Assembly: GCF_030034735.1 (NCBI RefSeq)
Contig: NZ_CP125370.1
Coordinates: 1,054,001 to 1,118,000 of the forward strand
DNA length: 64,000 nucleotides
Direction: 5' to 3'
From: Paenibacillus sp. RC334
Lineage (GTDB): Bacteria; Bacillota; Bacilli; Paenibacillales; Paenibacillaceae
A program made the translations under genes and the position numbers. The notes beneath the pieces are model-generated. The model was given only the letters and a program-made list of their open reading frames with translations, was not told the origin of the DNA and did no database searches. This document shows positions 9,462-19,090 of this stretch, one piece after another (positions within the stretch are counted from its first letter, which is position 1; every line of letters starts with the position of its first letter).

Positions 9462-10382
9462 ATGGCTATGTACCCGTCCTGGTCCTATTCGCAATCGAGG
9501 GCCCAAACGTTCGATGAATGCCTACGCAAATACTATTACCATTATTACGGCTCGCATAACGGCTGGAACCCTGCACAGGGCAGTGAAGAGCAGGTTACGT
9601 TGTATCGGCTCAAGCAGCTGAGCAACTTATATATTTTATTTGGGAATATTACGCATCAAATGTGTGAATCGGTCATACGTGGTTGGGTGGAAAAAGGCGC
9701 TGTTCCACGTCCGGCGTATCTGGAGACAACGATGAAGAACATGCTGAATGACAGTTACAAGGAATCGCTGCAACAACGTGAGCTATGGCTGCAAGACCCC
9801 AAAAATCGCATCATGCTCGCTGAAATTTATTATGATGACGAAGTGCTGCCGGAACGAATTGCCCGGATTAAGGAGCGACAGCATGCGGTGGTACACAATC
9901 TGTACCGGACTGCGGTTTGGCGTGAATTGCAGCAGGGTGAGGCGCGAATCGTCGAGGTGGAAAAGTGGGATACGATGTTGCTTCATGAGACCAAGGTGTA
10001 TGTCAAAATGGATTTGCTCTACCGCAGAGGTAATGGAGACATGGTTATCGTAGATTGGAAGACAGGCAAGGAAGGCGACTTCTCCGACCAGTTATTTTTG
10101 TATGCTTCCTATGTTCAGGAGCATTACCAGCTTCCCTTGGAGAAGATCGAGGTACGTGTGGAATATTTGATGACCGGAGAGCATGAAGTGTACCATCCTG
10201 CGCAGGAGGATATCGACAAGGTGGTTGGCAATGTCGGGCGATACATCGAGGAAATGAAGTCCTGTCTCGATGATGATTATTATAATCGGCCGAAGCCCGA
10301 GTCCTTCTTCACGCCGATGCCATCCCGCAGAGCGTGTGGAGGCTGTAATTTTCGGGAGGTGTGCAAGTACCGCGCGGTATAG
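9462..10382 (+). CDS. RecB-family PD-(D/E)XK nuclease with predicted Fe-S cluster
   Basis: Stand-alone nuclease of 306 aa related to the nuclease domains of RecB, AddB and Cas4. The metal-binding core is 'KMDLLYRR...VIVDWKTGK'. One cysteine near the N-terminus (Cys20 in 'FDECLRKYYY') and three at the C-terminus (Cys292, Cys295, Cys301 in 'CGGCNFREVC') reproduce the split four-cysteine pattern that holds a 4Fe-4S cluster in AddB and Cas4. No helicase or cas gene is nearby. The start is placed at the ATG of 'MAMYPSW', 8 nt after AAGGAGG; TATAAT at 9421-9426 may be its -10. The APH-type kinase gene follows closely. Confidence 0.85.
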   Translation: MAMYPSWSYSQSRAQTFDECLRKYYYHYYGSHNGWNPAQGSEEQVTLYRLKQLSNLYILFGNITHQMCESVIRGWVEKGAVPRPAYLETTMKNMLNDSYKESLQQRELWLQDPKNRIMLAEIYYDDEVLPERIARIKERQHAVVHNLYRTAVWRELQQGEARIVEVEKWDTMLLHETKVYVKMDLLYRRGNGDMVIVDWKTGKEGDFSDQLFLYASYVQEHYQLPLEKIEVRVEYLMTGEHEVYHPAQEDIDKVVGNVGRYIEEMKSCLDDDYYNRPKPESFFTPMPSRRACGGCNFREVCKYRAV

Positions 10383-10427
10383 GATGGGATTGTGACAGGT
10401 GCAACCAATGCGGATGGAGGGATCACA

Positions 10428-11231
10428 TTGAACAAAGGCGCCATGATAGGAAAAGGCATGAGTGCTGAGGTTTATGAATGGGGCGATCAGCAGGTTTTAA
10501 AGCTCTATTACGATAACTATCAACCTGAATGGGTACGATTTGAAGCCGAGATTAGCGCAGCCGTAAAGGAAGCCGGGGTACCTGCGCCAAGTGTCTACGA
10601 GATGTTGGAAGAAGGGGGGCGACATGGACTGCTTTACGAACGAATTCCGGGAGTATCTATGCTTGCTATGATACAAAGCTCTCCGTATAGAATTTTGAGA
10701 TATGCAAGAGAAATGGCTTGGCTTCATTGGAGCATTCATCGCTGTTCAACGACCAAGCTTCCTCGCCAAAAAGACAGATTGGAGCAAGCAATAAATGACT
10801 CCAAAGAATTATTGGGAGAGAAAACAAAGCTGATTTGTGAATTTATGGACACTTTACCAACTGGTAATTGGGTTTGTCATGGTGATTTTCACCCCGACAA
10901 TATCTTAATGACGAATCATCAATCAATCGCAATTGATTGGACAAACGCAAGTATAGGAGACCCGATGTGCGATGTAGCAAGAACCTCATTAATGTTGCTT
11001 TCTCCGTTTAATCCACCAGGGACACCAAGAACGATGGAGCCTTTATTGTGTCTATTTAAAAGAATACTAAACAGAGCTTACCTGAATGAATATTGCAGAA
11101 GCTCCAATATAAAAGCTGATAGCATGAATAGCTGGATATTACCTGTAGCGGCTGCCAGGTTACGAGAGGGGATTCCTGGTGAGCAAGAGTGGCTACTGCT
11201 TCTGATTAATCATCGGCTCCAAAACATATAG
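10428..11231 (+). CDS. aminoglycoside-phosphotransferase-family kinase
   Basis: Small-molecule kinase fold (APH family), 267 aa. 'GKGMSAEVYEW' is the nucleotide loop, 'HGDFHPDNIL' the catalytic loop and 'AIDWTNASIGDP' the metal-binding motif. Members phosphorylate aminoglycosides, choline, homoserine and others; the substrate here is unknown and resistance should not be assumed. I chose the TTG at 10428 because GGAGG lies 7 nt upstream; a GTG at 10392 would add 12 residues but has a weak site. It follows the nuclease gene by 45 bp and may share its transcript. Confidence 0.8.
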   Translation: MNKGAMIGKGMSAEVYEWGDQQVLKLYYDNYQPEWVRFEAEISAAVKEAGVPAPSVYEMLEEGGRHGLLYERIPGVSMLAMIQSSPYRILRYAREMAWLHWSIHRCSTTKLPRQKDRLEQAINDSKELLGEKTKLICEFMDTLPTGNWVCHGDFHPDNILMTNHQSIAIDWTNASIGDPMCDVARTSLMLLSPFNPPGTPRTMEPLLCLFKRILNRAYLNEYCRSSNIKADSMNSWILPVAAARLREGIPGEQEWLLLLINHRLQNI

Positions 11232-11390
11232 GTACGCTTATACAATCTAGCCCGTATCATTACGACAAGCCAGCCTAAGAGTGTATGGCAAATCTACAAT
11301 TCTCTCAAGTTTTGAAACCGCTTTCTAATTTGGGGAATACGAGGTATGATAAGGATATTATTGGAAAAGGTTAAGGAGGGAATGTGGAAT

Positions 11391-12059
11391 ATGACTAGCA
11401 GCACTAATACAGGACGCACACGTATTCTTTTTCAGGGTGATTCCATAACAGATGGAGGAAGAGGACGGAATGAGGACGCGAACCATTGGCTGGGTCAGAG
11501 CTATGTGTATCTGATCGCAGGTGCACTGGGGAGCCGTTTGACTGCTACGCAGCCAGAATTTGTGAACCGGGGGATTTCGGGGGATCGGGTTTCGGATTTG
11601 TATGCACGCTGGAATGAGGACACGTTTAGCCTGAAGCCGGACCTGCTCAGTATTCTGATCGGAGTGAACGATGCCTGGCGGATCGTGGAGCAGGAGCCGT
11701 CCGGGGTGACGGACCGATTTGAGCGAGCCTATCGCCACATTTTGGAGGAAACGCGTGAAGTACTGCCTGATACCGGGCTGGTGCTGTGTGAGCCGTTTAT
11801 TTTGAAAACAGGAGCTACCGAGGCACGATGGGACATTTGGCAGGAAAAAATAACGGGCTACCAGCGTCTTGTGCGTCAGCTTGCGGACGAATTTGGGGCC
11901 GTATTTGTGCCGCTCCAAAGCGTGCTGAACGAGGCAGCTACCAAGGCGGACGCCTCCTATTGGCTGCATGACGGAGTTCATCCGACAGCGGTTGGGCACC
12001 AGTTGATAGCTGATCAATGGATAGATATCGTACAAAAGAGTCCGCTGGCGATTCGCTAA
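11391..12059 (+). CDS. SGNH/GDSL-family hydrolase
   Basis: Esterase/acetylhydrolase of the SGNH superfamily, about 222 aa, without a signal peptide. The four blocks are visible: 'FQGDSITDGG' (nucleophile Ser), the Gly of 'NRGISGDRV', 'GVNDAW' (block III Asn) and 'LHDGVHPTAVGH' (Asp/His). Carbohydrate O-deacetylation is a common role; the substrate here is unknown. The start ATG at 11391 lies 10 nt after GGAGGG; an ATG at 11382 is too close to that site. It appears to be a single-gene unit. Confidence 0.88.
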   Translation: MTSSTNTGRTRILFQGDSITDGGRGRNEDANHWLGQSYVYLIAGALGSRLTATQPEFVNRGISGDRVSDLYARWNEDTFSLKPDLLSILIGVNDAWRIVEQEPSGVTDRFERAYRHILEETREVLPDTGLVLCEPFILKTGATEARWDIWQEKITGYQRLVRQLADEFGAVFVPLQSVLNEAATKADASYWLHDGVHPTAVGHQLIADQWIDIVQKSPLAIR

Positions 12060-12168
12060 CTTGGTCAACCATAGTCTACTCCTTATCATTTTTGGGTAAT
12101 ACACGATTATGGACATAATGACTTATAAGGATCTGTCCATCCAAAAATGAACGCCATAAGGGGGCTTC

Positions 12169-13554
12169 TTGCTTCGTATGGCGGGGCAAGAGAGGGCTGT
12201 GGAAACTGTGAATATTATCCTGGTCATTTTACTGATTACGTTAACTGCTTTTTTCGTTGCATCCGAGTATTCCATTATTCGCGTACGGGTATCCCGTATC
12301 AATCAGCTTGCATCCGAAGGGAATAAAAATGCCAAAGCTGTCAAAAATATTTTGTCCCGGCTGGACGAGTATTTATCTGCTTGTCAGCTAGGGACCACGT
12401 TAACCTCGATGGCGTTAGGCTGGCTCGGGGAATCTACGGTTGAAAAGCTGCTGCATCCGCTGTTTGTGCTGGCACATATTCCTGCCGGACTCACGGGAGT
12501 ATTATCCTTTTTGCTGGCTTTTCTGATTTTGACGTATTTCGAGGTGGTTATCGGGGAACTGGTGCCCAAAACATTCGCTATACAGATTGCGGAGCCGATG
12601 GCTTTGTTTTTTGCCCGTCCCATTACGATCTTCTATAAAATGACGTATCCGCTGAACTGGGTACTCAGCCGTTCCTCGCGTGTTATTACGGGACTGTTCG
12701 GGCTGAAAAAGGTTTCCGAGGAAGATGCGGCTCTCAGTGAGGCAGAGCTGCGTTTGGCATTATCCGAAGGATACCGCAGTGGTGAAATTACTCCGACAGA
12801 ATATCGCTACCTGAACAATGTATTTGATTTTGACGACCGCGCGGCGCAAGAGATTATGGTACCACGTATTCACATCCGCTCCATTTCTCATCTGGCAACG
12901 GTAGCAGAGTTTATGGAGCTGATTGAGGACAAGGTCTATAACTTTCTGCCTGTAGCCGAAAACGGGGATCGGGATCGTATTATCGGGATGATCCGAGTGA
13001 AGGAAGCGCTGCATGATTTGGCCCGAGGGCACAGCACAGGGAATACCACGATGGCTTCCTATATTCATCCGGTGCTTCAGGTGATTGAAACCATTCAGGC
13101 CCGGGACCTGCTGATTCAGATGCAAAAGCGGCGTATTCCCGTAGCGGTGCTGGTGGACGAATATGGCGGCACATCCGGATTGGTCACACTGGAGGATATT
13201 ATGGAGGAGATTGTAGGGGACATTCCTTCCTATACCGATACCGAAACGCCTGCGGCACTAACTCCTCTCATTACAAAAACAGACGATCATCGTTACATAC
13301 TCAAATCGCAAGCGCTCATTCATGAAGTCAATCGGCGTTTGGAGACGGATATTGAGGCCAGAGACGTATATACGATTGGCGGATGGATGCTTTCAGAGCA
13401 TTTTGATATCCGACAGGGAGAGAGTATGACCATAGGCTCATGGGAGTTTACCGTACTGGAAAAAAACAGTCACCAAATAGACACAATTGAAGCAGTCAAA
13501 AAAACAGCTGGTGAACAGGAAAATGACAATAATTCCGAATGGTGGAATGGTTGA
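12169..13554 (+). CDS. CNNM/CorC-type (hemolysin-family) membrane protein with CBS pair
   Basis: Integral membrane protein of 461 aa, related to B. subtilis YhdP/YqhB and to CNNM magnesium/cobalt transport proteins. An N-terminal DUF21 domain with about four hydrophobic segments spans residues 10-200 ('LTAFFVASEYSIIRVR', 'GELVPKTFAI'). A pair of CBS domains (about 215-340, 'PVAVLVDEYGGTSGLVTLEDI') and a C-terminal CorC/HlyC domain follow. The family is linked to Mg export or Mg homeostasis. The TTG start lies 4 nt after AAGGGGG; an ATG at 12178 is an alternative. Confidence 0.85.
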   Translation: MLRMAGQERAVETVNIILVILLITLTAFFVASEYSIIRVRVSRINQLASEGNKNAKAVKNILSRLDEYLSACQLGTTLTSMALGWLGESTVEKLLHPLFVLAHIPAGLTGVLSFLLAFLILTYFEVVIGELVPKTFAIQIAEPMALFFARPITIFYKMTYPLNWVLSRSSRVITGLFGLKKVSEEDAALSEAELRLALSEGYRSGEITPTEYRYLNNVFDFDDRAAQEIMVPRIHIRSISHLATVAEFMELIEDKVYNFLPVAENGDRDRIIGMIRVKEALHDLARGHSTGNTTMASYIHPVLQVIETIQARDLLIQMQKRRIPVAVLVDEYGGTSGLVTLEDIMEEIVGDIPSYTDTETPAALTPLITKTDDHRYILKSQALIHEVNRRLETDIEARDVYTIGGWMLSEHFDIRQGESMTIGSWEFTVLEKNSHQIDTIEAVKKTAGEQENDNNSEWWNG

Positions 13555-13801
13555 GTGCCTGAAATCAATGGTTTAATAGGTGACGAATGGCCTGAAAAGC
13601 AAGCAGAAGTGCGGTCCGTCCATTTTTTAATGTACGCTGATGCCTGTTACATGTTATTTTTGGCTGTTAAGGTGGAGGGCCTAAAGTCTCTCTATCTTTA
13701 TGCTCATAAATAAGGTTGTCTGTGAAAAACACCACTAGAAATGTAGCAATTATATGGTAAAATGGAATCAAATTTGAGTTTTTTGGGGTGGGCTACATTA
13801 C

Positions 13802-15073
13802 ATGAAAATGTCACTAGGTACGAAAATGGTTGCTGCATTTGTCGCTATTTCTGCAATCACCTATGGAACAAGCGCTTTTTTTATTTTTGTACTCAAGGAC
13901 TGGCTTGCTCAAGGTACGCAGGAATGGTTGTATATCTCAATCATTCTGTTAATGGGCGTTCTGTGGAGTGGCATTTTGGGGTGGTTGATCTCCAAACTCC
14001 TCACACGTCCGATTGTTAGACTGGCAAAGGCGGCAGAGGAAGCCTCGACAGGGAATCTGTCCGTAGTCATTCCTGAGCGTCGTTCAGATGATGAAATCAA
14101 GGTGCTCTATGATGCATTCCGGCGTATGATGCTAAACATCAAGGATATGTTTAACGAGATATCGTATAGCTCAAGAGCGACTTCACAAAATGCGGAAAAC
14201 CTTAGTTCGGCTATTGTACAGGCTACGGCACAGATTGAATCCATGACTTCGGTGGTGGAGGATATATTGGAAGGCGTAGAGCAGCAAAAGGATGCGTCTG
14301 TCCAATCTATTGAAACAGCGGATCGAATGTTGGGCGATTTTAAAATGATGCGCAGCAAATCGGGCCATATGCTGGAACTGTCAGGCCACATGGAGCATTC
14401 GGTCGATTCGACGCAGACGGTTTTTTCATCCCTGATGGAGGGAATGGGGGAGCTGACTGCTTCGCATAGTCGTTCGCAGCAGGTCATTGCACGACTGGAA
14501 AAGGAAGCTTCACAAATTGAAGCGATTACAAGCACCGTCAAGGATATCGCGGAACAAACTCATTTGCTGGCGCTGAACGCCTCCATTGAAGCCGCACGTG
14601 CCGGAGAAGAAGGTAACGGGTTTGCCGTAGTCGCTCACCAGATTCGCGCGTTGGCTTCACAAAGCACGGAATCGGTGCAGCAAATCAATGCCATCGTTAG
14701 CCGTGTGCAGTCGCAAATTGTGGAAACGGTACAATTAATGCACCAGCAAACATCACTGGTCAGTGCTGAAGCGGAACGGACAAGCTCGGTGGATCAGACG
14801 TTGAGTCGTTTGAACTCGATTGTGCGTGAATTTGTTGAAGGTATTCGCTTAATGGAAGAAGCTGTGACAGAGCAAACGAATCGGGTAGATCAAACCTTCG
14901 AGCAGATCAATCGTATTCAGCAAATGTCAGGAGCCTTCTCGGAAGGTGCGCACAAGATTTATACAGCCGCTCATGAGGAAACAGCTATTATGCAGGAAAT
15001 TTCGTCTTCTTCCGAGGACTTGAAAGTGCTTACGAACAAGCTCATGATGAAAACTCGTGGAATGCAGCTGTAG
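13802..15073 (+). CDS. methyl-accepting chemotaxis protein with HAMP domain
   Basis: Chemoreceptor-like signal transducer of 423 aa. Two transmembrane helices (about residues 9-32 and 42-62) are separated by only about 10 residues, so there is almost no extracellular sensor domain. A HAMP domain follows (about 63-118, '[15 protein letters not shown]'), then a long coiled coil with the signalling hairpin '[20 protein letters not shown]'. A receptor of this shape probably senses an intracellular or membrane state. The ATG is preceded by GGGGTGGGC. A strong hairpin terminator follows. Confidence 0.92.
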   Translation: MKMSLGTKMVAAFVAISAITYGTSAFFIFVLKDWLAQGTQEWLYISIILLMGVLWSGILGWLISKLLTRPIVRLAKAAEEASTGNLSVVIPERRSDDEIKVLYDAFRRMMLNIKDMFNEISYSSRATSQNAENLSSAIVQATAQIESMTSVVEDILEGVEQQKDASVQSIETADRMLGDFKMMRSKSGHMLELSGHMEHSVDSTQTVFSSLMEGMGELTASHSRSQQVIARLEKEASQIEAITSTVKDIAEQTHLLALNASIEAARAGEEGNGFAVVAHQIRALASQSTESVQQINAIVSRVQSQIVETVQLMHQQTSLVSAEAERTSSVDQTLSRLNSIVREFVEGIRLMEEAVTEQTNRVDQTFEQINRIQQMSGAFSEGAHKIYTAAHEETAIMQEISSSSEDLKVLTNKLMMKTRGMQL

Positions 15074-15104
15074 AACGTAACGTGTCAGAACATGCAAATG
15101 TAAC

Positions 15105-15165
15105 CGCTATATACCGGAAAACGAAGCAAGATGGTTCTCCGGTGTGTAGCGATTATTTTTTTATT
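15105..15165. terminator. bidirectional terminator
   Basis: CGCTATATACCGGA pairs imperfectly with TCCGGTGTGTAGCG, followed by a T-rich tract, between the chemoreceptor gene and the convergent small gene. Confidence 0.8.
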
Positions 15166-15365
15166 TCAAAAAACTCACATTGCTTTCTGGGATGGTAGGC
15201 CAGATCACTGACACTGGATTGCACGACTATAGTTTGATCGTCAAAACGGATAATGACTCCGCCCGAACCAATCAACTGGTCATTCTGAAAAATGCGGACA
15301 CGAAGATGTCGTTCCAACGCCTCGGTGAAGTCCTGATCTGTGATCAAACGGCGATTAATGGGCAT
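15153..15365 (-). CDS. small conserved-looking hypothetical protein
   Basis: A 70-aa protein that I do not recognise. The start is set at the ATG of 'MPINRRLITDQ' because AAAGGAGACC lies just upstream; a longer frame reaches upstream without a ribosome site. It has no signal peptide or membrane helix; the middle ('VRIFQNDQLIGSGGVIIRF') looks beta-rich and basic/hydrophobic alternating. It is convergent with the chemoreceptor gene and divergent from the YwaF-like pseudogene. Confidence 0.65.
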   Translation of the reverse strand: MPINRRLITDQDFTEALERHLRVRIFQNDQLIGSGGVIIRFDDQTIVVQSSVSDLAYHPRKQCEFFEIKK

Positions 15366-15456
15366 GAGAGGTCTCCTTTGAATATGATATCTTTTATCAT
15401 AAAGGCTAAGGTGTCGAACAAGCAAGAAAGAGAAAAAAGATAGAAGGGGGCTTTTG

Positions 15457-16276
15457 ATGGACAAGCCGTGGTCATGGTCCTGGTTCTGGTTCGATGCTGC
15501 TGCACCGGAAGGATTCGAGGCTTTTACTTCGTCACATTGGCTGGCTGTACTAGGGCTTATTTTATGTGCTTTACTGCTTTGGCTGACTCGGGGCCTGATT
15601 CAGTCGCATAAGCTGTTAAGTGAGGGGATTCGCTGGCTCCTGGTTACCATACTCATTCTGTCAGAGGTAACTCTGAATATATGGTATGTGACGCAGCACA
15701 TTTGGGATGCTCAGACATCATTGCCGCTGGAGCTGTGCAGTGTGACGCTGCTGCTGTCGATTCTGATGCTGATTTTCCGTAGCCGCTGGCTGTATCCGAT
15801 CATACTTTTTGCCGGAATTGGAGGAGCGCTTCAAGCGGTACTCACGCCTAATTTGGCATACGTTTTTCCGCACTATCGTTTTATTCATTTTTTTGTGGCT
15901 CATAGTGCCATTATATGGGCTGCCTTGTACATGACATGGATCGAAGGACTGAAACCGACGTGGAAGGGCGTTGGGGGAGCAATGCTTTTCCTCAATGGCT
16001 TGGCGGCTGATCGTTTGGCTCGTAGATAATGTACTCGGAGCAAACTATATGTTTCTTGCCGGAAAGCCGTCAACACCGTCGATATTGGATGTTTTGGGAC
16101 CATATCCGCTGTATATTTTGGCAGAAGAGGTCATTGCGCTCTTATTCTTTTCTCTTACGATGTTACTGTTCGAGGTGCTGCCTGGAGGCAGGCTATATGC
16201 CCGCTTTCGCAAAGGAGCTGTGCACAGAGCTGAACGTCTTGGGGAAGACCATAGCACAGAGAAAACACTGCGCTGA
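15457..16276 (+). pseudogene. YwaF-like TIGR02206 membrane protein, frameshifted
   Basis: A multi-pass membrane protein of the YwaF/TIGR02206 family split over two frames. The first frame runs from the ATG after AAGGGGG and reads through 'SLPLELCSVTLLL' and 'HYRFIHFFVAHSAIIWAALYMTW' to a stop at 16029. The family's conserved end, 'GANYMFLAGKPSTPSILD', continues in the next frame up to 16276. Together they give the normal family length, so one extra base (or two missing) near 15990-16010 breaks the gene. It is either a recent pseudogene or a sequencing error. Confidence 0.8.
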
Positions 16277-16472
16277 GGGATCAGTAATTTCCTCCTCATC
16301 CGCTCATAAGCTAATCTGACTCTTTATTCCAATATCCTGATTGCTGACGGTGAAGCAGTATGTGCTGCATTTCCGTCTGTAAGTCTGCATTTCACAAATT
16401 TGCGAAGTATGGTAGCATAGGCGAACCAGCAGGAGCATATAGCGAAGAGACGGGTAACGGAGGTGGAACCAA

Positions 16473-17909
16473 TTGAGCTATAACGGTAATGACGGGACAC
16501 AATCAACAGGATCTATAACTTTGACCGGAAAAATAAAGCCATGGGCGCTGAGCGGCCCCAGTATTCAAATAGATCCGTTGTTTCCCTATTACGCCAACCG
16601 TTCGCTGGACAGTATAGCCGATGAAATCGCCCTTGCAGGCTACCGGACCGTTCATTATTTTGTTGTGCGTGAAAATGAAGTAGATGGAGCGCTCGTTGCG
16701 GCCTTTCAACGCAGGGAAATCGCGGTATGGGCGATGGTGCTTGGCAATGGTTCCTTCGGTGTGTCACAGCTGCCGCCAGAGTGGAAGGGATGGCGCATGG
16801 AACTGCTGCGCGAACCGAATGACGGGTTTCAGCGGCTTTCGCATTTTGCACAGGAATACGTAGAGTGGAAAAAGAAAGCCGCTGCCCGGCTGGTCACCGA
16901 CATTCCGTTTGACGGGTTCGAGGTGGCAGAGCCTTATTTTCCCGAATGGAACGGGCTGCGCAGTGGAGTGTACGGGGATATTGGCCCGCATGCCCGGCGG
17001 GCCTTCCGCGAGCGCAGCGGTGAGGACATTCCGGATTTCCGCGACAAGCATACGCGGAATTACTACCGGAAGGTCCCGGAGCTGTACGCGCAGTGGGTCG
17101 ATCTGCGCGTGGACGCCGTGAACGCGCTGATCGGCGAGCTGGTGAACGGCGCAGGCGGCGTGCGTGATGTCCGGCCGGACATCTGCGTAGCGACGTGGTC
17201 GCTGGCCGTGAACGGGCGCGGCGATGTGCCCGGCCAGCTACGGGAATGGCAGGGGCTGGACGCAGTAGCGATGATCCGATGCGTAGCCCCGGATATGCAT
17301 GTGCTCCAGACCCATTGGCCGGACTGGATGCGTCGTCGCCTGCCGCCGCATTATATTGGCGGCTACGCCCGCATAGCGCAGGGGATACGCGCCGCTTATC
17401 CGAATCTGCCCCTCGGGGTGCAGGCGGATATCGGTTCACTCGCGAGTATGGTTCGGGACCGCGAATGGACCCGGCAGTTCGGGGCTACCGCCCTGGAGGG
17501 CGGTTATGACGCCTGGACCGCCTACGAATACCATCTGGGCGGCTATATGTACGATGAGCCGCCCATCCCGCTTTGTGCGGAAAGATCGACCGCAGATGAT
17601 GAGGTGGTCGTTTCTTTCAGCAAGCGGATTGCCACGCCGTCTGTGAATGAGCTGCGTGTCTGGAGCCGGGAGAGTGCGGCTGATGCCACGGGCGATCTGA
17701 TTCGCACAGGCAGGAACGATTCACTGAGGCCATTAGAGCTTGTGGACGCAGCGGCAGACGGTAACCGTCTGCTGCTACGTATACGTAATTTGCCGCCGAG
17801 GGCGTTCAGTTTGAGACTTGAAGGGGTACAGGATACACCGAAGCTATGGCTGCTCAAGGGAAGGAAGGCACACCGCAATCTGCCGGAGCATGAAGTGCCA
17901 GTTCCTTAA
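16473..17909 (+). CDS. putative TIM-barrel glycoside-hydrolase-like protein
   Basis: A 478-aa protein without a signal peptide and no family I can name with certainty. The order of elements ('IADEIALAGYRTVHYFVV', 'GFEVAEPYFPEW', 'WVDLRVDAVNALIGELV', 'GVQADIGS', 'GGYDAWTAYEYH') resembles beta/alpha-barrel glycosidases of the GHL type, with a small beta domain at the C-terminus ('ISKRIATPSVNELRVWS'-like region). Candidate acids are the Glu in 'FEVAEPYF' and that in 'YEYH'. Start TTG after GGAGGTGG. The 17.0-17.5 kb part is distinctly richer in G and C than its surroundings. It stands alone. Confidence 0.6.
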   Translation: MSYNGNDGTQSTGSITLTGKIKPWALSGPSIQIDPLFPYYANRSLDSIADEIALAGYRTVHYFVVRENEVDGALVAAFQRREIAVWAMVLGNGSFGVSQLPPEWKGWRMELLREPNDGFQRLSHFAQEYVEWKKKAAARLVTDIPFDGFEVAEPYFPEWNGLRSGVYGDIGPHARRAFRERSGEDIPDFRDKHTRNYYRKVPELYAQWVDLRVDAVNALIGELVNGAGGVRDVRPDICVATWSLAVNGRGDVPGQLREWQGLDAVAMIRCVAPDMHVLQTHWPDWMRRRLPPHYIGGYARIAQGIRAAYPNLPLGVQADIGSLASMVRDREWTRQFGATALEGGYDAWTAYEYHLGGYMYDEPPIPLCAERSTADDEVVVSFSKRIATPSVNELRVWSRESAADATGDLIRTGRNDSLRPLELVDAAADGNRLLLRIRNLPPRAFSLRLEGVQDTPKLWLLKGRKAHRNLPEHEVPVP

Positions 17910-17973
17910 AATTGGGGTAATAACAAGGTACGACATCTGTTCGAGAAATAAAATGTAGTGGAGTGAAAAGAGT

Positions 17974-18159
17974 ATGTGGGATTGGGATTATCTGATTCGG
18001 GTCATGTTCGCCGGCTTGTGCGGCGCGTTAATCGGCTATGAACGCAAAAGTCGGATGAAGGAGGCGGGCATTCGCACGCATTTCATTGTCGGTATCGGCG
18101 CGTCGCTCATGATGGTGGTATCCAAATACGGTTTTCAGGATCAAACAGCACTTTTTTGA
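17974..18159 (+). pseudogene. truncated MgtC/SapB-family gene
   Basis: Only the first 61 codons of an MgtC/SapB membrane protein remain. 'FAGLCGALIGYERKSR', 'AGIRTHFIVGIGASLMMVVSKYGF' is the normal N-terminal third, but the sequence leaves the family after 'YGFQD' and hits a stop. The conserved 'GIGFLGAG' segment and the cytoplasmic C-terminal domain are absent here and elsewhere in the window. From about 18,145 the DNA encodes an unrelated exonuclease in another frame, so this is the left breakpoint of the island. Confidence 0.85.
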
Positions 18160-18895
18160 TGCAATTAAAAATTTTAACCCAACGCATGTCATTTGTTGTT
18201 GGGATATGGGTAGAAGTACTTTTCGTACCAAGAGCTACAGCCAATACAAACAAAATCGTTTGGAAGCTCCACTTGAACTTCTGCCACAATTCGACTTAGT
18301 CAAAGAAGTAGTGGCTGAAATGGGTGTACCCAATATTGGCTTAGCAGGGTACGAAGCGGATGATTGTATTGGTACTATATCAAATAAGCTTCAGGAGGAT
18401 TCTGAGGTGTTTATCTTAACCGGAGACCATGACATGCTTCAGTTGATTACTGAAAAGGTGAAATTAATAATTATGAATAAGGGAAGATCAAATTACACTG
18501 TGTATGATTTAGAGACACTTTTTATTGTAAGGCAATTAACTCCTTCACAGGTGATAGATTTAAAGGCGTTTATGGGAGATTCTAGTGATAATTACTCTGG
18601 GGTTAAAGGTATAGGTGAAAAGACTGCCCTTAAGCTGTTGAATGAGTATGGATCTGTTGAAGGCTGTCTCGAATGTTTTGAGATGCTTCCAGCAAGTATC
18701 GAGAAGTAAATTGAAGAAAACTTGGAAATGTTACATCTTTCAAGAGATCTGGCTAGAATTCGACTTGATGTGCCTATTGAATGTAATTTAAATGAATGTC
18801 TATGGGATCTACGTTATGAGGCTGCCTCAAGGAAATTTGAAGAATTGGAGTTTGGCGCTCTTGTAAATATACTCGGTAAGGTAGTGAATGGTTAG
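18146..18895 (+). pseudogene. 5'-3' exonuclease (PolA/YpcP type), truncated, with internal stop
   Basis: Fragment of a FLAP-type 5'-3' exonuclease. Reading from 18,146 gives 'HFFDAIKNFNPTHVICCWDM', then 'GYEADDCIGT', 'ILTGDHDMLQL' and the H3TH motif 'GDSSDNYSGVKGIGEKTA', all family hallmarks including metal-binding Asp residues. The N-terminal 40-50 residues are missing at the MgtC junction. A TAA at 18707-18709 interrupts the frame, which then continues in phase with 'EENLEMLHLSRDLARIRLD' to a stop at 18895. The gene is therefore dead. It begins the AT-rich debris zone. Confidence 0.85.
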
Positions 18896-19090
18896 GTCAA
18901 TTATTTTAACCAGAACATTGACTAATGCTGGGAAGTATCAAACCGACTTCATTGTTGGGCACGGCGTTGTTGGATAAAAGAGTGAGGAAGGCGATCCTAA
19001 ACATACAAAGGTAGCTTAGGTTGATTTTGAATTATACAAAGACAACTCAGTAATTCAGGTAAATCTTTGTTACATGAAAGTTTTCTCTTG
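18888..19090 (+). pseudogene. decayed small gene of unknown family
   Basis: Starting from an ATG that overlaps the exonuclease end, one frame reads 'MVRSIILTRTLTNAGKYQT', then continues across two in-frame stops with protein-like sequence ('GDPKHTKVA', 'VDFELYKDNSVIQVNLCYMK'). The continuity across stops suggests a former gene. I do not recognise it. Confidence 0.4.

Noticed and set aside
9293..9517. 74-codon frame overlapping the end of the galactokinase-family gene
   Set aside because: It runs through a strong terminator hairpin and the promoter and start of the nuclease gene, and has no ribosome site.
13762..14019. 85-codon frame at the start of the chemoreceptor gene
   Set aside because: Out of frame with a clear chemoreceptor that has its own start; a shadow.
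16894..17439. 181-codon minus-strand frame inside the barrel-like protein gene
   Set aside because: Arg/Ala/Pro-rich translation typical of an antisense shadow in GC-rich coding DNA.
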